From Bacillus sp. 165 (GTDB taxonomy: Bacteria > Bacillota > Bacilli > Bacillales > Bacillaceae_G): 64,000 nt of DNA. The stretch is from positions 124,001 to 188,000 of the forward strand of contig NZ_JAGHKQ010000002.1 of the NCBI RefSeq assembly GCF_017742235.1. Direction: 5' to 3'. The translations under genes were made by a program, and so were the position numbers. Shown here piece by piece: positions 19,744-28,887 of the stretch (positions are counted from its first letter, which is position 1; each line of letters begins with the position of its first letter). The notes under the pieces are model-generated. The model had not been told where the DNA came from. It worked only from the letters and a program-made list of their open reading frames with translations, and ran no database searches.

Positions 19744-20201
19744 GTCACCCAACAATCGAACAATTGCTGTTTTATCATAAGAATGAGCTATCTAATGAGC
19801 AAAAGTTGCTGTTAGCTAAGCATATAGAGCAATGCGCAGTCTGCCAAGCAGAGCTTATTTTTATAGAAGAGCTTGAACAGGAGTGGAATGAGGCAGATGA
19901 TATCAAGTTGCCGCCGGCCATTGCAGATAATATTATGGAGAAAATTTCGGGTAGTAATCAAAAGAAATACAAACAGGAGAACATAAAGATCCGCTTGTTC
20001 CATCTTTCATTAGCCGCCGCCGCCACATTTTTATTCTTTCACTTTGGCTTTGTAAATTATTTGACAGATACAAACCATTATGTCATACAGACGATTGAAA
20101 ACACAGCGTCGTTAATTGAAAAAGGGCAAACTTATGCTGGGAAGGTGTCGCTTTCTTTGGATGAGCTTGTAAATTTTAAGGGGGGATTTGACGGTGAATA
20201 A
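19740..20201 (+). CDS. Anti-sigma factor with putative zinc-finger (zf-HC2)
   Basis: 153 residues. The N-terminal H-x3-C-x2-C motif (HIEQCAVC near residue 28) is that of ZAS-type anti-sigma factors, and one membrane helix lies near residues 90-108. It would hold the upstream ECF factor inactive at the membrane until an envelope signal. It is translationally coupled to the sigma gene, and its 3' end overlaps the next start. Confidence 0.88.
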   Translation: MSHPTIEQLLFYHKNELSNEQKLLLAKHIEQCAVCQAELIFIEELEQEWNEADDIKLPPAIADNIMEKISGSNQKKYKQENIKIRLFHLSLAAAATFLFFHFGFVNYLTDTNHYVIQTIENTASLIEKGQTYAGKVSLSLDELVNFKGGFDGE

Positions 20202-20655
20202 ACGAAAACCGCTCATTTACGTACTATCTTTTTTACCTGGACTTGGTCATTTTTATTTAGGGCTGATGAACAGAGGCTTACAATTTATGCTGATGTTTTT
20301 CGGCACAATTTTCTTTGTAACAAGTGTGATGGAGAGCTTGGCTTTATTCTTGCCAGTAATTGTATTTTATAGCTATTTTGATGTGCTGCGTCTGTATCGC
20401 ATGTATCGTGAAATGGAAGAGGTGCCTGATGAACCGTTTATACAATACCATATTTTTCAAGATAAAAAATATATTATCGGTTGGGTACTCATCATTTTTG
20501 GATTGTTTTCTATTTTAAAACATAGTATGTATCATTTGCCCCAAAGTATTGCTCAGTATGTATCATATGACTTTGTGCAAAATGTTGTACTAGGCGTTAT
20601 TTTTATCATACTTGGTTATCGTCTGCTTCGTGGAAAAAAGGAGAAGCAAGTATGA
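20194..20655 (+). CDS. TM2-like membrane protein of the sigma operon
   Basis: About 153 residues with four to five hydrophobic helices. The start KPLIYVLSFLPGLGHFYLG is the hallmark of TM2-like domains. GTG 20194 is preferred to TTG 20188 because AAGGGGGGA is 8 bases before it. It overlaps the anti-sigma gene by 8 bases and the next gene by 4 bases, so it belongs to the same stress operon. Function is unknown. Confidence 0.75.
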   Translation: MNKRKPLIYVLSFLPGLGHFYLGLMNRGLQFMLMFFGTIFFVTSVMESLALFLPVIVFYSYFDVLRLYRMYREMEEVPDEPFIQYHIFQDKKYIIGWVLIIFGLFSILKHSMYHLPQSIAQYVSYDFVQNVVLGVIFIILGYRLLRGKKEKQV

Positions 20656-21632
20656 GAACATGGAGAACAGGAACAGTTACAGCGGGTGTATTGCTAATCG
20701 TAACAGGCTTGCTTTGGTTTCTTCAAAATTTTATATCAATTCCGTTTGAGAAACTATTATTGAACGCATGGCCTGTTGCGTGCATTTTACTTGGAGTGGA
20801 AATTCTAGCTTTTCATGTGTTAAGAAAAGACGGAACACTTCGTTTTCACTGGGCTAGCGTAGTATTGCTAGTGTTTGTTATGGTAGTATCATTAGGATTT
20901 AATTTTGTAAATGTGGTATTGAATGAGTTGGGAATACAATTTCACACCTCTGAGGTAGCCATTCACGATACAAAGAAAGTTCCGGACACTATAAAAGAAA
21001 TTGTTATTGATGTTCCCCGTGGAGATGTAACAGTGCGCGGTGCGGAAAGTAATAAACTAGTGGTGACAGGGAGTATTATGGTTCCTGCTGGAGATGAAAA
21101 AGAAGCAGAAGAAAAACTATTAAAATTCTATTCTGTCAAAATTTTAGGCGATAAAATGTATGTGCAAGTGAAGCAAAAGTATGCTGAGTTTATAGACTTT
21201 ACAGATTCAGATGCATTGCTTGATATTGAAGTTCCTAAATTTCTTGAGACGAAGACCATAGTGAATAATGGTTCTATAGAATTGAAGAATATGGAAAATA
21301 CCGCTGCTTTGCAATTGGACAATGGTAACATCCAAGTAGAAAATTTTGCAGGTACACTGCAAGGAAGTATAGGAAATGGGATGATTACCATTGAAGAAGC
21401 TGCTTTACAGGGAAACAGCAATTTAACCACGAATAACGGAGCCATTCTGTTAGGGTTAAAAATCAATCAGCACCTAAAGATATATGCAGAGGGTTTTAAT
21501 GGAGACATAAATGGAAATATCCCGTGGGTTAAGCAAACACAAGAAGGAATGAACGTGGGAGAAGTCGTTCTTGGGGATGGAACAAATCAATTGATCATGA
21601 AAGCAAATGGTGAAATTACAGTAAATCAATAA
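20652..21632 (+). CDS. LiaF-like membrane protein with DUF4097 beta-helix domain
   Basis: 326 residues. Three hydrophobic helices in the first ~90 residues resemble the LiaI/LiaF-type membrane domain. The remainder is a DUF4097 ('toastrack') beta-rich domain with recurring N-G and D-N-G turns (VNNGSIEL, LDNGNIQV, TNNGAILL). Such proteins accompany envelope-stress sigma factors and two-component systems. It is last in the four-gene sigma operon and is followed by a strong terminator. Confidence 0.82.
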   Translation: MRTWRTGTVTAGVLLIVTGLLWFLQNFISIPFEKLLLNAWPVACILLGVEILAFHVLRKDGTLRFHWASVVLLVFVMVVSLGFNFVNVVLNELGIQFHTSEVAIHDTKKVPDTIKEIVIDVPRGDVTVRGAESNKLVVTGSIMVPAGDEKEAEEKLLKFYSVKILGDKMYVQVKQKYAEFIDFTDSDALLDIEVPKFLETKTIVNNGSIELKNMENTAALQLDNGNIQVENFAGTLQGSIGNGMITIEEAALQGNSNLTTNNGAILLGLKINQHLKIYAEGFNGDINGNIPWVKQTQEGMNVGEVVLGDGTNQLIMKANGEITVNQ

Positions 21633-21635
21633 GGA

Positions 21636-21668
21636 ACCCCGCCTGCTCAAAAGCAGGTGGGGTTTTAC
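21636..21668 (+). terminator. Terminator of the sigma operon
   Basis: AACCCCGCCTGCT / AGCAGGTGGGGTT stem with a 4-base loop, then TTACTTT. Confidence 0.85.
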
Positions 21669-21710
21669 TTTAGTAGAATTTTTCAATTCGCCGATATGTG
21701 ATTCGATTTC

Positions 21711-21980
21711 GCCGAAATCAGGAGGGGGTTCGCCGAAAAAAGCGAGCTCCCGCCGAAATCAGGAGGGGGTTCGCCGAAAAAAGCAAGCTCCCGCCGAAAT
21801 CAGGAGGGGGTTCGCCGAAAAAAGCGAGCTCCCGCCGAAATCAGGAGGGGGTTCGCCGAAAAAAGCAAGCTCCCGCCGAAATCAGGAGGGGGTTCGCCGA
21901 AAAAAGCGAGCTCCCACCGAAATCAGGAGGGGGTTCGTCGAAAAAAGCGAGCTCCCGCCGAAATCGAAAGGAGAGTCGCC
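21711..21980. repeat. 41-bp tandem repeat, six full copies plus a partial seventh
   Basis: Units begin at 21711, 21752, 21793, 21834, 21875, 21916 and 21957, an exact 41-base period. Each contains GCCGAAATCAGGAGGGGG, then TTCGCCGAAAAAAGC. Copies alternate between GCGAGC and GCAAGC in the first four units, suggesting growth by duplicating an 82-bp dimer. It is much GC-richer than its surroundings and lies between two convergent operons. The open frame across it is a repeat artefact. Confidence 0.93.
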
Positions 21981-22021
21981 CAAAAAAGCCCGGCAGTACT
22001 CATATCCCGTCTCAGCTTTAT

Positions 22022-24211
22022 TCAAATTGCTTTATCTAAGGGGTTGTCCTTCAGCTTCGAGGATGCTTGCTTCATTATTACTCCCCAAAGCTTAGCTGAC
22101 GCTTTCCATTCGGCCCCTTCTTTTTTGTATAGGGCTTGTTCATAGCTTGCTGTAAGCTTTTGCATATTAGTAGATTTATAGGTTTTGTCTACGTAGATAG
22201 CATATTCACGTAAGGTTTGACTATCCTTACGTGGAACGCCTGCTCGTGTAAGCTGCTTTAGCAAGGCATCATACGCTTTAAAGAAAACTGCGTCATGCCG
22301 TCGAAAGCGGTATAAAACAATAGCGAATAAATAGAACCATAGCATTCTTGTAATAAACAACACATAGCCAATAAGAGTAAGCAAAACGCTCCCTATTAAT
22401 ACCACTGACCACGGAAACGGCTGTTTAACCGCAGCCTTTTTGTCGTTCGTTGCTTGATCATCCTCAAACAGCTGTTTTTGTTTATTTTGTTCTGGCTGCT
22501 GCTGGTTAGTTGGTGCTGCCTCATTAGGCGAAGCAGCAGGAGTGGACTCATCAACAAACCGATACGGACTGCTGAAGCCCTTTGTCGGTTCGAAAGGAAC
22601 CCAACCATAACCAGGAAAGTATGCTTCCACCCAAGAGTGCGCATCGTTATTTGTAACAGTGTATATGTGTGAATCGCTTGAATTATCAAGCGTCCCCCCT
22701 GTGTAGCCCTTTACCCAACGCGACGGAATGCCAAGTGAGCGCAATAAAACAATCATGGAGGTGGAATAGTTGTTGCAATACCCGATTTTGGAATCAAAGA
22801 GAAATTGATCTACGTAATCTTCGTCCTTTTCGGGGAAGGGAGTTTCTTCTTTACTGTAAACAAACGAGCTGTTTTTTAAATAGGATTCGATAGCAGCTGC
22901 TTGATCGTAACGATTTGCTTTGTCTTTTGTGATAGTTTTTGCCAAATTGCGTACTCGCTCTGGTAAAGAGGGTGGTAATTGTGTATATGTATTCACAAAA
23001 TCAGGATTAGACTCTAGCCCTTCCCCTGTGTGAGCCGCTTTTAATTTTTCTACAGAAAATTCAGGAACCTCATATAATACGGTGTACTGATCTAGTGCTA
23101 ATCTAGAGCCATCTTTGTAGGAAGAAATTTTCTCTAAAAATGGATCTGTACTGTACAATATATCCGAATCAGTATTAATAGATAGTAAACCAGTTGGGTA
23201 AATGACATGAAAATATTGTAAGTTCATAGTAATCAGGGCTTCCTGCTTTACAGTCTTTGTTTCAGGTTCATACCAGCTCATTACAGTATTGTCTTGTCTA
23301 AAGGAACGTTTAATCGGTTGTTTGGAGACTTCCCATCCTTTACCTGTGTAATAATCTTTTGTTTCTACTCTCCAATAGTTGCTGGTGTCTGCTTTTACTT
23401 TAAATACAACGGTACTATCATCCGAAATAGGACCGCCAAGATTGGAGTCATTGACTGAATAGCCAACTTTTTTTACATTCCCTTTATCTCCGAGTGTCCC
23501 GCCTTTTGTATAACCTTCTATAAATAGAAACGGATTGGACCATTGTGGTTCAGCTTTTGGTGCATAGTAGCTGATGATTGCTGTAACTAGGACTACACCA
23601 GTCAAGGGCAGAAGTGCTTTTTTCGTAATATTATTGGCTTGCAGCTTCTCCGATATTGCTATCCTGCTTATGTGAAGAAATCCAAGCATTACAAAACCAA
23701 CTGCTGTTATGCGGACAATAGCGCCCTTTGCATCATAGGTGCTGAATGAGTGGAAGGAGAGAATATAGATGATACACAAGACAAAAAATAACAGTATACG
23801 TCGTCTTCGCATAACATCGAGCATAAGATTGCTAATCAACCATAGTATTATAAAAAACAAGAATGTACGAAAGAGTGGAGAATACCCGCTCATATTCGCA
23901 TGCACGAGAAGGGCTACATTATGAAACAAGTCTGATATAAGCACTGTCAGCCAAGAGGTGTTTTCTTCGTGATGGTACAGCGGACGCATCATAAAAAAAA
24001 TAACAGCTAGCTTAATAGAAACTGCAGCAAAACGCTTCACCTGAAAAAATGAAAGTATAACGCAAAGGATGGTAAATTGCAGGAATATGTCCAACCTCGT
24101 CATTTGCTCTAAGCTTTCAAGAGGCCGCAGACATTCCCATATAAGAAAAAAGGCAAATGTATGAATGAAAAAGCTTTCCATATCTCGTTTCTTATTAAAA
24201 TGTGACTTCAT
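22022..24211 (-). CDS. TgpA-like membrane transglutaminase-domain protein (DUF3488/DUF4129)
   Basis: 729 residues: about six to seven membrane helices in the first ~210, an extracytoplasmic domain with a transglutaminase-like core (catalytic Cys in IGYCNNYSTSM, His in NDAHSWVEAYF, then GWVPFEPT), one further helix near 620, and a cytoplasmic DUF4129 tail. It is the third gene of a MoxR-DUF58-transglutaminase operon, a module common in bacteria and thought to act in envelope or protein maturation. It overlaps the DUF58 gene by 4 bases. Confidence 0.92.
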   Translation of the reverse strand: MKSHFNKKRDMESFFIHTFAFFLIWECLRPLESLEQMTRLDIFLQFTILCVILSFFQVKRFAAVSIKLAVIFFMMRPLYHHEENTSWLTVLISDLFHNVALLVHANMSGYSPLFRTFLFFIILWLISNLMLDVMRRRRILLFFVLCIIYILSFHSFSTYDAKGAIVRITAVGFVMLGFLHISRIAISEKLQANNITKKALLPLTGVVLVTAIISYYAPKAEPQWSNPFLFIEGYTKGGTLGDKGNVKKVGYSVNDSNLGGPISDDSTVVFKVKADTSNYWRVETKDYYTGKGWEVSKQPIKRSFRQDNTVMSWYEPETKTVKQEALITMNLQYFHVIYPTGLLSINTDSDILYSTDPFLEKISSYKDGSRLALDQYTVLYEVPEFSVEKLKAAHTGEGLESNPDFVNTYTQLPPSLPERVRNLAKTITKDKANRYDQAAAIESYLKNSSFVYSKEETPFPEKDEDYVDQFLFDSKIGYCNNYSTSMIVLLRSLGIPSRWVKGYTGGTLDNSSDSHIYTVTNNDAHSWVEAYFPGYGWVPFEPTKGFSSPYRFVDESTPAASPNEAAPTNQQQPEQNKQKQLFEDDQATNDKKAAVKQPFPWSVVLIGSVLLTLIGYVLFITRMLWFYLFAIVLYRFRRHDAVFFKAYDALLKQLTRAGVPRKDSQTLREYAIYVDKTYKSTNMQKLTASYEQALYKKEGAEWKASAKLWGVIMKQASSKLKDNPLDKAI

Positions 24212-25407
24212 AGCTTGTTCACCTCAAAAAACACATTCGTATAGTGACCCTCGTAAACGGGTTTTACAACTATATTTTTCCGTCGCAGCGCTTCAAGAAT
24301 ATGCAGTTCTTGCTTAGAAAGCTGAATTACTTTTTCTTTCACTACAAATATAAGCAATTTTCCATGTTTCTTAGTGATACTGTCTGCAGCCTTTTCGGTA
24401 TGCATAGACAGACTGCCTGTTACAAGCATAATGACTGCAGGTGTAGGGGTTGTAAATTCTCCTTCAATAATTCGCGAGAAGGGGACAGCCGCATCTGCTT
24501 GTACTTTGGCTAAATGATAGAAAATTTGCTGCTGCTGCAGATCGCCGCTTTGCAACGGGAAAACGGTTCTCTCCTTGCCGATGGAGTAGAAGGCGGCATA
24601 AGCACCCTTCTTTAAAATAGCTCTCACAAGAGAGGCAGTAAATGTTACAAGCGGTTCAAACATAGGCGATGCACTGCGGTCCATAAAGATGAGAACATTA
24701 TGATTTTGCTGCTGTTCAAATTCTTTTGTCATCATACTGTTTTTCCGTGCAGAAGCTTTCCAATCAATCCAAGAAAAACGATCGCCGGGTTTATAATCTC
24801 TTACGCCGACAGAAACGGTGGAATCTCGTTCAATATTTATGATTGTTGAGGTTGTTCCTTGTTCAAATCTGCTTTCTAATTGTCTATACACCATGTCCAC
24901 ATATTGAGGATATACTAAAAATTTATCTAGAATGGTCAACGTAACTTCCTTTTCAGCCAGTCCAAATAAATCCCCGGTTGTGAGACGTATCGATGAAAAG
25001 ATGTGTTCTCCGCGTGGCAATAAACCTAAGTCATATTGAAAGGATATTTGACGTTTCAATCCAGGGAAGAGGATTGTTTTTGCGGTTTTGTTTGTTAAGG
25101 GAACTATATCCTCAACAACAATATAAAACAAAGGAAATGGAATCTTACGCTTGATAGTAATAGATGCAGAGAACCTTTCACCAGCCTCATAGTTCCTTTG
25201 ATTTGTTGTGCGTGTGACTTCAACGGATTGAAGCGCCAAGAGCGGAAGCAGCAAAGCGTAAAGACCAAAGGGAAGAAAGCTGTAAAATAAAAACCAGCTT
25301 ACGAATCCTCCTTGAAGCATAGCATATACAAAGGTAAGTATCATCAGTATCGGTGTCAGAGACAGCTTCCAGATTTTGTGTATTATTTGCAGGGATTTTT
25401 TCATCAA
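24208..25407 (-). CDS. DUF58 domain protein
   Basis: 399 residues with two N-terminal membrane helices, a beta-rich middle, and the DUF58 signature (DYKPGDRFSWIDWKASAR) near residue 205, followed by a von Willebrand A-like segment (FMDRSAS). DUF58 proteins pair with MoxR ATPases. It overlaps the genes on either side by 4 bases, so all three are coupled. Confidence 0.92.
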   Translation of the reverse strand: MMKKSLQIIHKIWKLSLTPILMILTFVYAMLQGGFVSWFLFYSFLPFGLYALLLPLLALQSVEVTRTTNQRNYEAGERFSASITIKRKIPFPLFYIVVEDIVPLTNKTAKTILFPGLKRQISFQYDLGLLPRGEHIFSSIRLTTGDLFGLAEKEVTLTILDKFLVYPQYVDMVYRQLESRFEQGTTSTIINIERDSTVSVGVRDYKPGDRFSWIDWKASARKNSMMTKEFEQQQNHNVLIFMDRSASPMFEPLVTFTASLVRAILKKGAYAAFYSIGKERTVFPLQSGDLQQQQIFYHLAKVQADAAVPFSRIIEGEFTTPTPAVIMLVTGSLSMHTEKAADSITKKHGKLLIFVVKEKVIQLSKQELHILEALRRKNIVVKPVYEGHYTNVFFEVNKL

Positions 25408-26366
25408 GAATTCAACGTCCTTTGAACAGGTACTTTTGTTTTTGCAATAATTTTTTCAATCACATGTTCAGCAGTCAAGCCTTCGAACTTTGCTTCCATT
25501 TTTAAAATCAGTCTGTGGGACAGAATATACGGAGCTAAAAATTGTACATCGTCAGGAATGACGAAATCACGACCGTTAATGAAGGCGTAGGCTTGCGCAG
25601 CCTTCATTAATGCGATTGAGCTGCGCGGACTTGCTCCTAGATGAACAGAATTGTATTGTCTCGTTTGATTTACAAGCTTGACAATATAGTGTTTAATCGC
25701 ATTTTCCACATGTATTTGCTGCGTGTCTTCTTGGAATTTTACGAGTTCCGCCACTGTAATAACCGGTTCTAATTGAGAAATAGGTTTGGTCTTTTCAGCG
25801 CGGTTCAGCACTTCAAATTCCTCTTCAGGTGTTGGGTAACCCATTCTCAGCTTCAGCATAAAGCGATCAAGCTGAGCCTCTGGCAGCGGGTATGTCCCCT
25901 CATATTCAATAGGATTTTGAGTCGCCATTACGAAAAATGGTTTAGGCAAGGGTCTGGTTACACCGTCTATTGTGACATTTCCTTCCTCCATCCCTTCAAG
26001 CAGGGCGGATTGAGTTTTGGGAGAAGTACGATTTATCTCGTCAGCTAGTATAATATTCCCCATAATAGGACCTGCTCGAAATTCAAATTGTAGCTCTTTT
26101 GGGTTATAAATAGAAACACCTGTTACATCTGAAGGCAATAAATCAGGTGTGAATTGAATTCGTTTAAAATCTGCGTTAATAGATTTAGCAAGTGCACGCA
26201 CCAGCATTGTTTTTCCGACACCCGGCACATCCTCAAGCAGTACGTGTCCCTCAGCCAAAAGTGCTGTAAGTGTAAGAGTGGCAGCTTTTCTTTTACCAAT
26301 GAGTACTTTTTCGATATTATCAATAACTTTTCCTAAAACTGGATGCATTGTTTCAAGCTGTGTCAT
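25404..26366 (-). CDS. MoxR-family AAA+ ATPase
   Basis: 320 residues; a chaperone-like AAA+ ATPase. Walker A is GVGKT near residue 50, Walker B IILADEINRT near 110, and the arginine-rich sensor region ASPRSS lies near 247. It is the first gene of the operon with DUF58 and TgpA-like partners. The promoter must lie in 26367-26560, which it shares divergently with the ROK regulator region. Confidence 0.94.
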   Translation of the reverse strand: MTQLETMHPVLGKVIDNIEKVLIGKRKAATLTLTALLAEGHVLLEDVPGVGKTMLVRALAKSINADFKRIQFTPDLLPSDVTGVSIYNPKELQFEFRAGPIMGNIILADEINRTSPKTQSALLEGMEEGNVTIDGVTRPLPKPFFVMATQNPIEYEGTYPLPEAQLDRFMLKLRMGYPTPEEEFEVLNRAEKTKPISQLEPVITVAELVKFQEDTQQIHVENAIKHYIVKLVNQTRQYNSVHLGASPRSSIALMKAAQAYAFINGRDFVIPDDVQFLAPYILSHRLILKMEAKFEGLTAEHVIEKIIAKTKVPVQRTLNS

Positions 26367-26554
26367 CTATATGTCCCCCTAATCCATCATGCTATTTCGC
26401 TAAACTGTATAAGCAAAATACTTCTGTTTGCGAGAAGCTGTCCTTTTTTGTCATATAGTATATTTTCTGTGTATTTTGAAAAAATCCTATCACAACCTTT
26501 GGGAAAGTGGAGAAGGAGTATTTTTGTTTGAAATTTATACATGTATCGATTAAA

Positions 26555-26628
26555 ATTAATCAGTGCAATAATTATTAAGTTCAATTAATCATTTGGTATG
26601 ATTAAACAATAATTGTAAGGTGATTAAT
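26555..26628 (+). promoter_or_regulatory. Palindromic operator cluster upstream of the ROK regulator
   Basis: TTAATCAT (26585-26592) and ATGATTAA (26598-26605) form a perfect 8-bp inverted repeat with a 5-base centre. A flanking ATTAATCA at 26555-26562 and TGATTAAT at 26621-26628 are also mirror images, and ATCGAT lies just outside each. This symmetrical four-site arrangement just before the ROK start looks like its autoregulatory operator. Confidence 0.55.
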
Positions 26629-26663
26629 ATCGATGCTGCTGTCTGGAAGAAAGGACGAGCTGA

Positions 26664-27791
26664 ATGAGCAAAGGTGCATCTGTTTTAAGAGAAAATAACA
26701 TAAGGCGTATTTTATCGTTTTTGAGAAATAACGAGAGGACCTCCCGACTTGATATTTCAAATGAACTGGGTATTAATAAAAATACAGTGTCCATTATAAT
26801 GGAAAAGTTTATTCAAGCCGGAATAGTCCGAGAAATGGGCATACAAGAAATAGGAGCAGCGGGAAGACCGAAAGTGTATCTTTCTTTAGTTCCAGGCGTA
26901 TACAAGTCTGCTGGGATTTTTCTTAAAAAGAATACAATAGAGTATGCAGTGACAGATTACCGGACTTGTCTTTTAGATAAAGGAGAAGTCTCTTGCGAAA
27001 CAATCAATGTCAATGGTTCATTGGCGATGCTTTCTGCTGTATGCAAGAAGCTGCTGCAAGCTCATCCCGAAATTATTGGATTTGGCATTGCGCTTCCCGG
27101 TATTGTCAATCAACACTCGGGTGTGTTACAGTATGCCGCTTCCTTAGGATGGAACAATGTACCGATTCGAGATGCGGCAAGCAAGGAGGTTTCCGTTCCG
27201 GTACATATTATCAATAAAGTGAAGGCTGCTGCGCTATTACCTAACGAAGAGATAGTGCAAACTGCAGGGCTTTCCACATTTTATATGTCTATTGGAGAAA
27301 GTGTGGGAGGGGCGCTGATTATTGATAAGCATGCATATGACGGTGATACATGTACAGCGGGAGAAATTGGCCATTTTGTTGTGAAAAAAGAGGGGGATCT
27401 TTGCAATTGCGGCCAGCGAGGGTGTCTCGAAACTCTGGTGAACAGCGAGAGAATGAGGGAACAGTTGGAGCAGTTATTACAGGAGACAGGTAGAAACATG
27501 AAAGAACAACTTGAGTATGACATGTTCCGCACCGCTGGTTATTATACAGGCTCTTCATTGGCAAAGGTTGTGAATCTCGTTAATCCGTCATTTCTTATTA
27601 TTGATAGTCCGTATAAAGGAATTCGAGCATTTGAAGAAGGAGTATTGGATACGCTGGAAAATGAAACATTGCATTTTGCTTTTCAACAATTGAAGGTGTT
27701 GTTTGTAAAAACAGATTCTGCTTTTACAAAGGGTGCTGCCTTTGCATCTATTTTGTCGTTTGAGAGCACCTATACACTGAACAAATTTTAA
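26664..27791 (+). CDS. ROK-family transcriptional regulator
   Basis: 375 residues: an N-terminal winged helix-turn-helix (RTSRLDISNELGINKNTVS near 23-41) and a C-terminal ROK sugar-kinase-like domain with the zinc motif CNCGQRGCLE near residue 251. The XylR/NagC type represses sugar genes and responds to a sugar ligand. The ATPase-type glycine motif of true kinases is weak (GESVGGALI), consistent with a regulator. It lies 13 bases upstream of the aldo/keto reductase, its likely target, behind a palindromic operator. Confidence 0.88.
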   Translation: MSKGASVLRENNIRRILSFLRNNERTSRLDISNELGINKNTVSIIMEKFIQAGIVREMGIQEIGAAGRPKVYLSLVPGVYKSAGIFLKKNTIEYAVTDYRTCLLDKGEVSCETINVNGSLAMLSAVCKKLLQAHPEIIGFGIALPGIVNQHSGVLQYAASLGWNNVPIRDAASKEVSVPVHIINKVKAAALLPNEEIVQTAGLSTFYMSIGESVGGALIIDKHAYDGDTCTAGEIGHFVVKKEGDLCNCGQRGCLETLVNSERMREQLEQLLQETGRNMKEQLEYDMFRTAGYYTGSSLAKVVNLVNPSFLIIDSPYKGIRAFEEGVLDTLENETLHFAFQQLKVLFVKTDSAFTKGAAFASILSFESTYTLNKF

Positions 27792-27804
27792 AGGGGATAT
27801 TTAT

Positions 27805-28707
27805 ATGGAACGAATTACATTGGCAGAAGACTTATCTTTTTCAAGAATTATTCACGGGTTATGGCGCTTGGCAGATTGGAAGCAATCTGAACAAGAAACT
27901 CTTTCTTTAATTGAATATTGCTTAGAAAACGGCATCACCACATTTGATCATGCTGACATTTATGGAAGCTATACATGTGAAGAGCTTTTTGGCAACGCAT
28001 TAGCGTTGAAGCCGGAACTGCGCGAACGTATGGAAATTGTTACAAAGTGTGGAATTGTACTTGAATCATCGAATCGCCCAGAGCATAAATCTCATCATTA
28101 CAACACAAGAAAGGAGCATATCCTTCTTTCTGTAGAAAACTCTTTGCGTAATTTACGTACGGAGTATATTGATTTACTGCTTATTCATCGTCCAGACCCT
28201 TATATGGACCCAATGCAGGTGGCAGAAGCGTTTCATGAACTGAAACAATCTGGCAAGGTTCGTCATTTTGGTGTATCGAATTTTAAAGACCACCAATTTG
28301 ATATGCTTCAGTCTTATTTAGATGTACCGCTTGTGACAAACCAGTTGGAACTGTCTGCTTACAATCTAGAAAACTTTGAAGATGGAACCTTAAATATGTG
28401 CATGAAAAAGCGCATTGCACCAATGGCTTGGTCACCGCTTGCAGGAGGCGAGATATTCTCTTCTAATAGCGAGAAAGCAGTACGTATTCGTGAAACGTTA
28501 ACAAAAATACAAGAAGAAATTGGCGCAACAGGTGTGGATGAAGTATTGTATGCTTGGCTATTGAATCATCCAGCACATATTATGCCGATTGTAGGTTCAG
28601 GAAAAAATCTCCGTATCAAAAGTGCAATTGATGCGTTGCAACATAACTTAACGTTAGATCAATGGTTTGAAATTCTTCATAGCTCTATGGGGCATGATGT
28701 ACCGTAA
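27805..28707 (+). CDS. Aldo/keto reductase
   Basis: 300-residue NADPH-dependent oxidoreductase with the (beta/alpha)8 fold. The catalytic tetrad is visible: Asp and Tyr in FDHADIYGSY (near 50-58), Lys in VTKCG (near 84), His in LLIHRPDP (near 132). It resembles YdhF-like reductases. AAAGGGG precedes the ATG. It is probably co-transcribed with the ROK regulator, which suggests a sugar or aldehyde substrate; the substrate is unknown. Confidence 0.92.
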   Translation: MERITLAEDLSFSRIIHGLWRLADWKQSEQETLSLIEYCLENGITTFDHADIYGSYTCEELFGNALALKPELRERMEIVTKCGIVLESSNRPEHKSHHYNTRKEHILLSVENSLRNLRTEYIDLLLIHRPDPYMDPMQVAEAFHELKQSGKVRHFGVSNFKDHQFDMLQSYLDVPLVTNQLELSAYNLENFEDGTLNMCMKKRIAPMAWSPLAGGEIFSSNSEKAVRIRETLTKIQEEIGATGVDEVLYAWLLNHPAHIMPIVGSGKNLRIKSAIDALQHNLTLDQWFEILHSSMGHDVP

Positions 28708-28712
28708 GAATG

Positions 28713-28752
28713 AAACAGCCTTAAGCAAATGGATGCTTAAGGCTGTTTTTTT
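28713..28752 (+). terminator. Terminator after the aldo/keto reductase
   Basis: AACAGCCTTAAGC / GCTTAAGGCTGTT stem followed by TTTTTT. Confidence 0.88.
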
Positions 28753-28887
28753 GAATAGTGTAACAAAAGCTTTTCAGTTATGAAGGTAGAAAAGAGTATA
28801 TGGAGGTGAGATAGAAAGTATGAAAAGTGATTAATAAAAATAATTGTTCAAAAAGCAGTGAAGTATGTTCATAGGGAAGTGGAATCT

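Noticed and set aside
21711-21980. CRISPR-like array
   Set aside because: The units are contiguous 41-mers with no unique spacers, and there are no cas genes in the window.
21698-22039. 113-codon open frame across the 41-bp repeats
   Set aside because: A 41-base unit rotates through all frames and contains no stop, so the open frame is a by-product of the repeat; composition is unlike any protein and there is no ribosome site.
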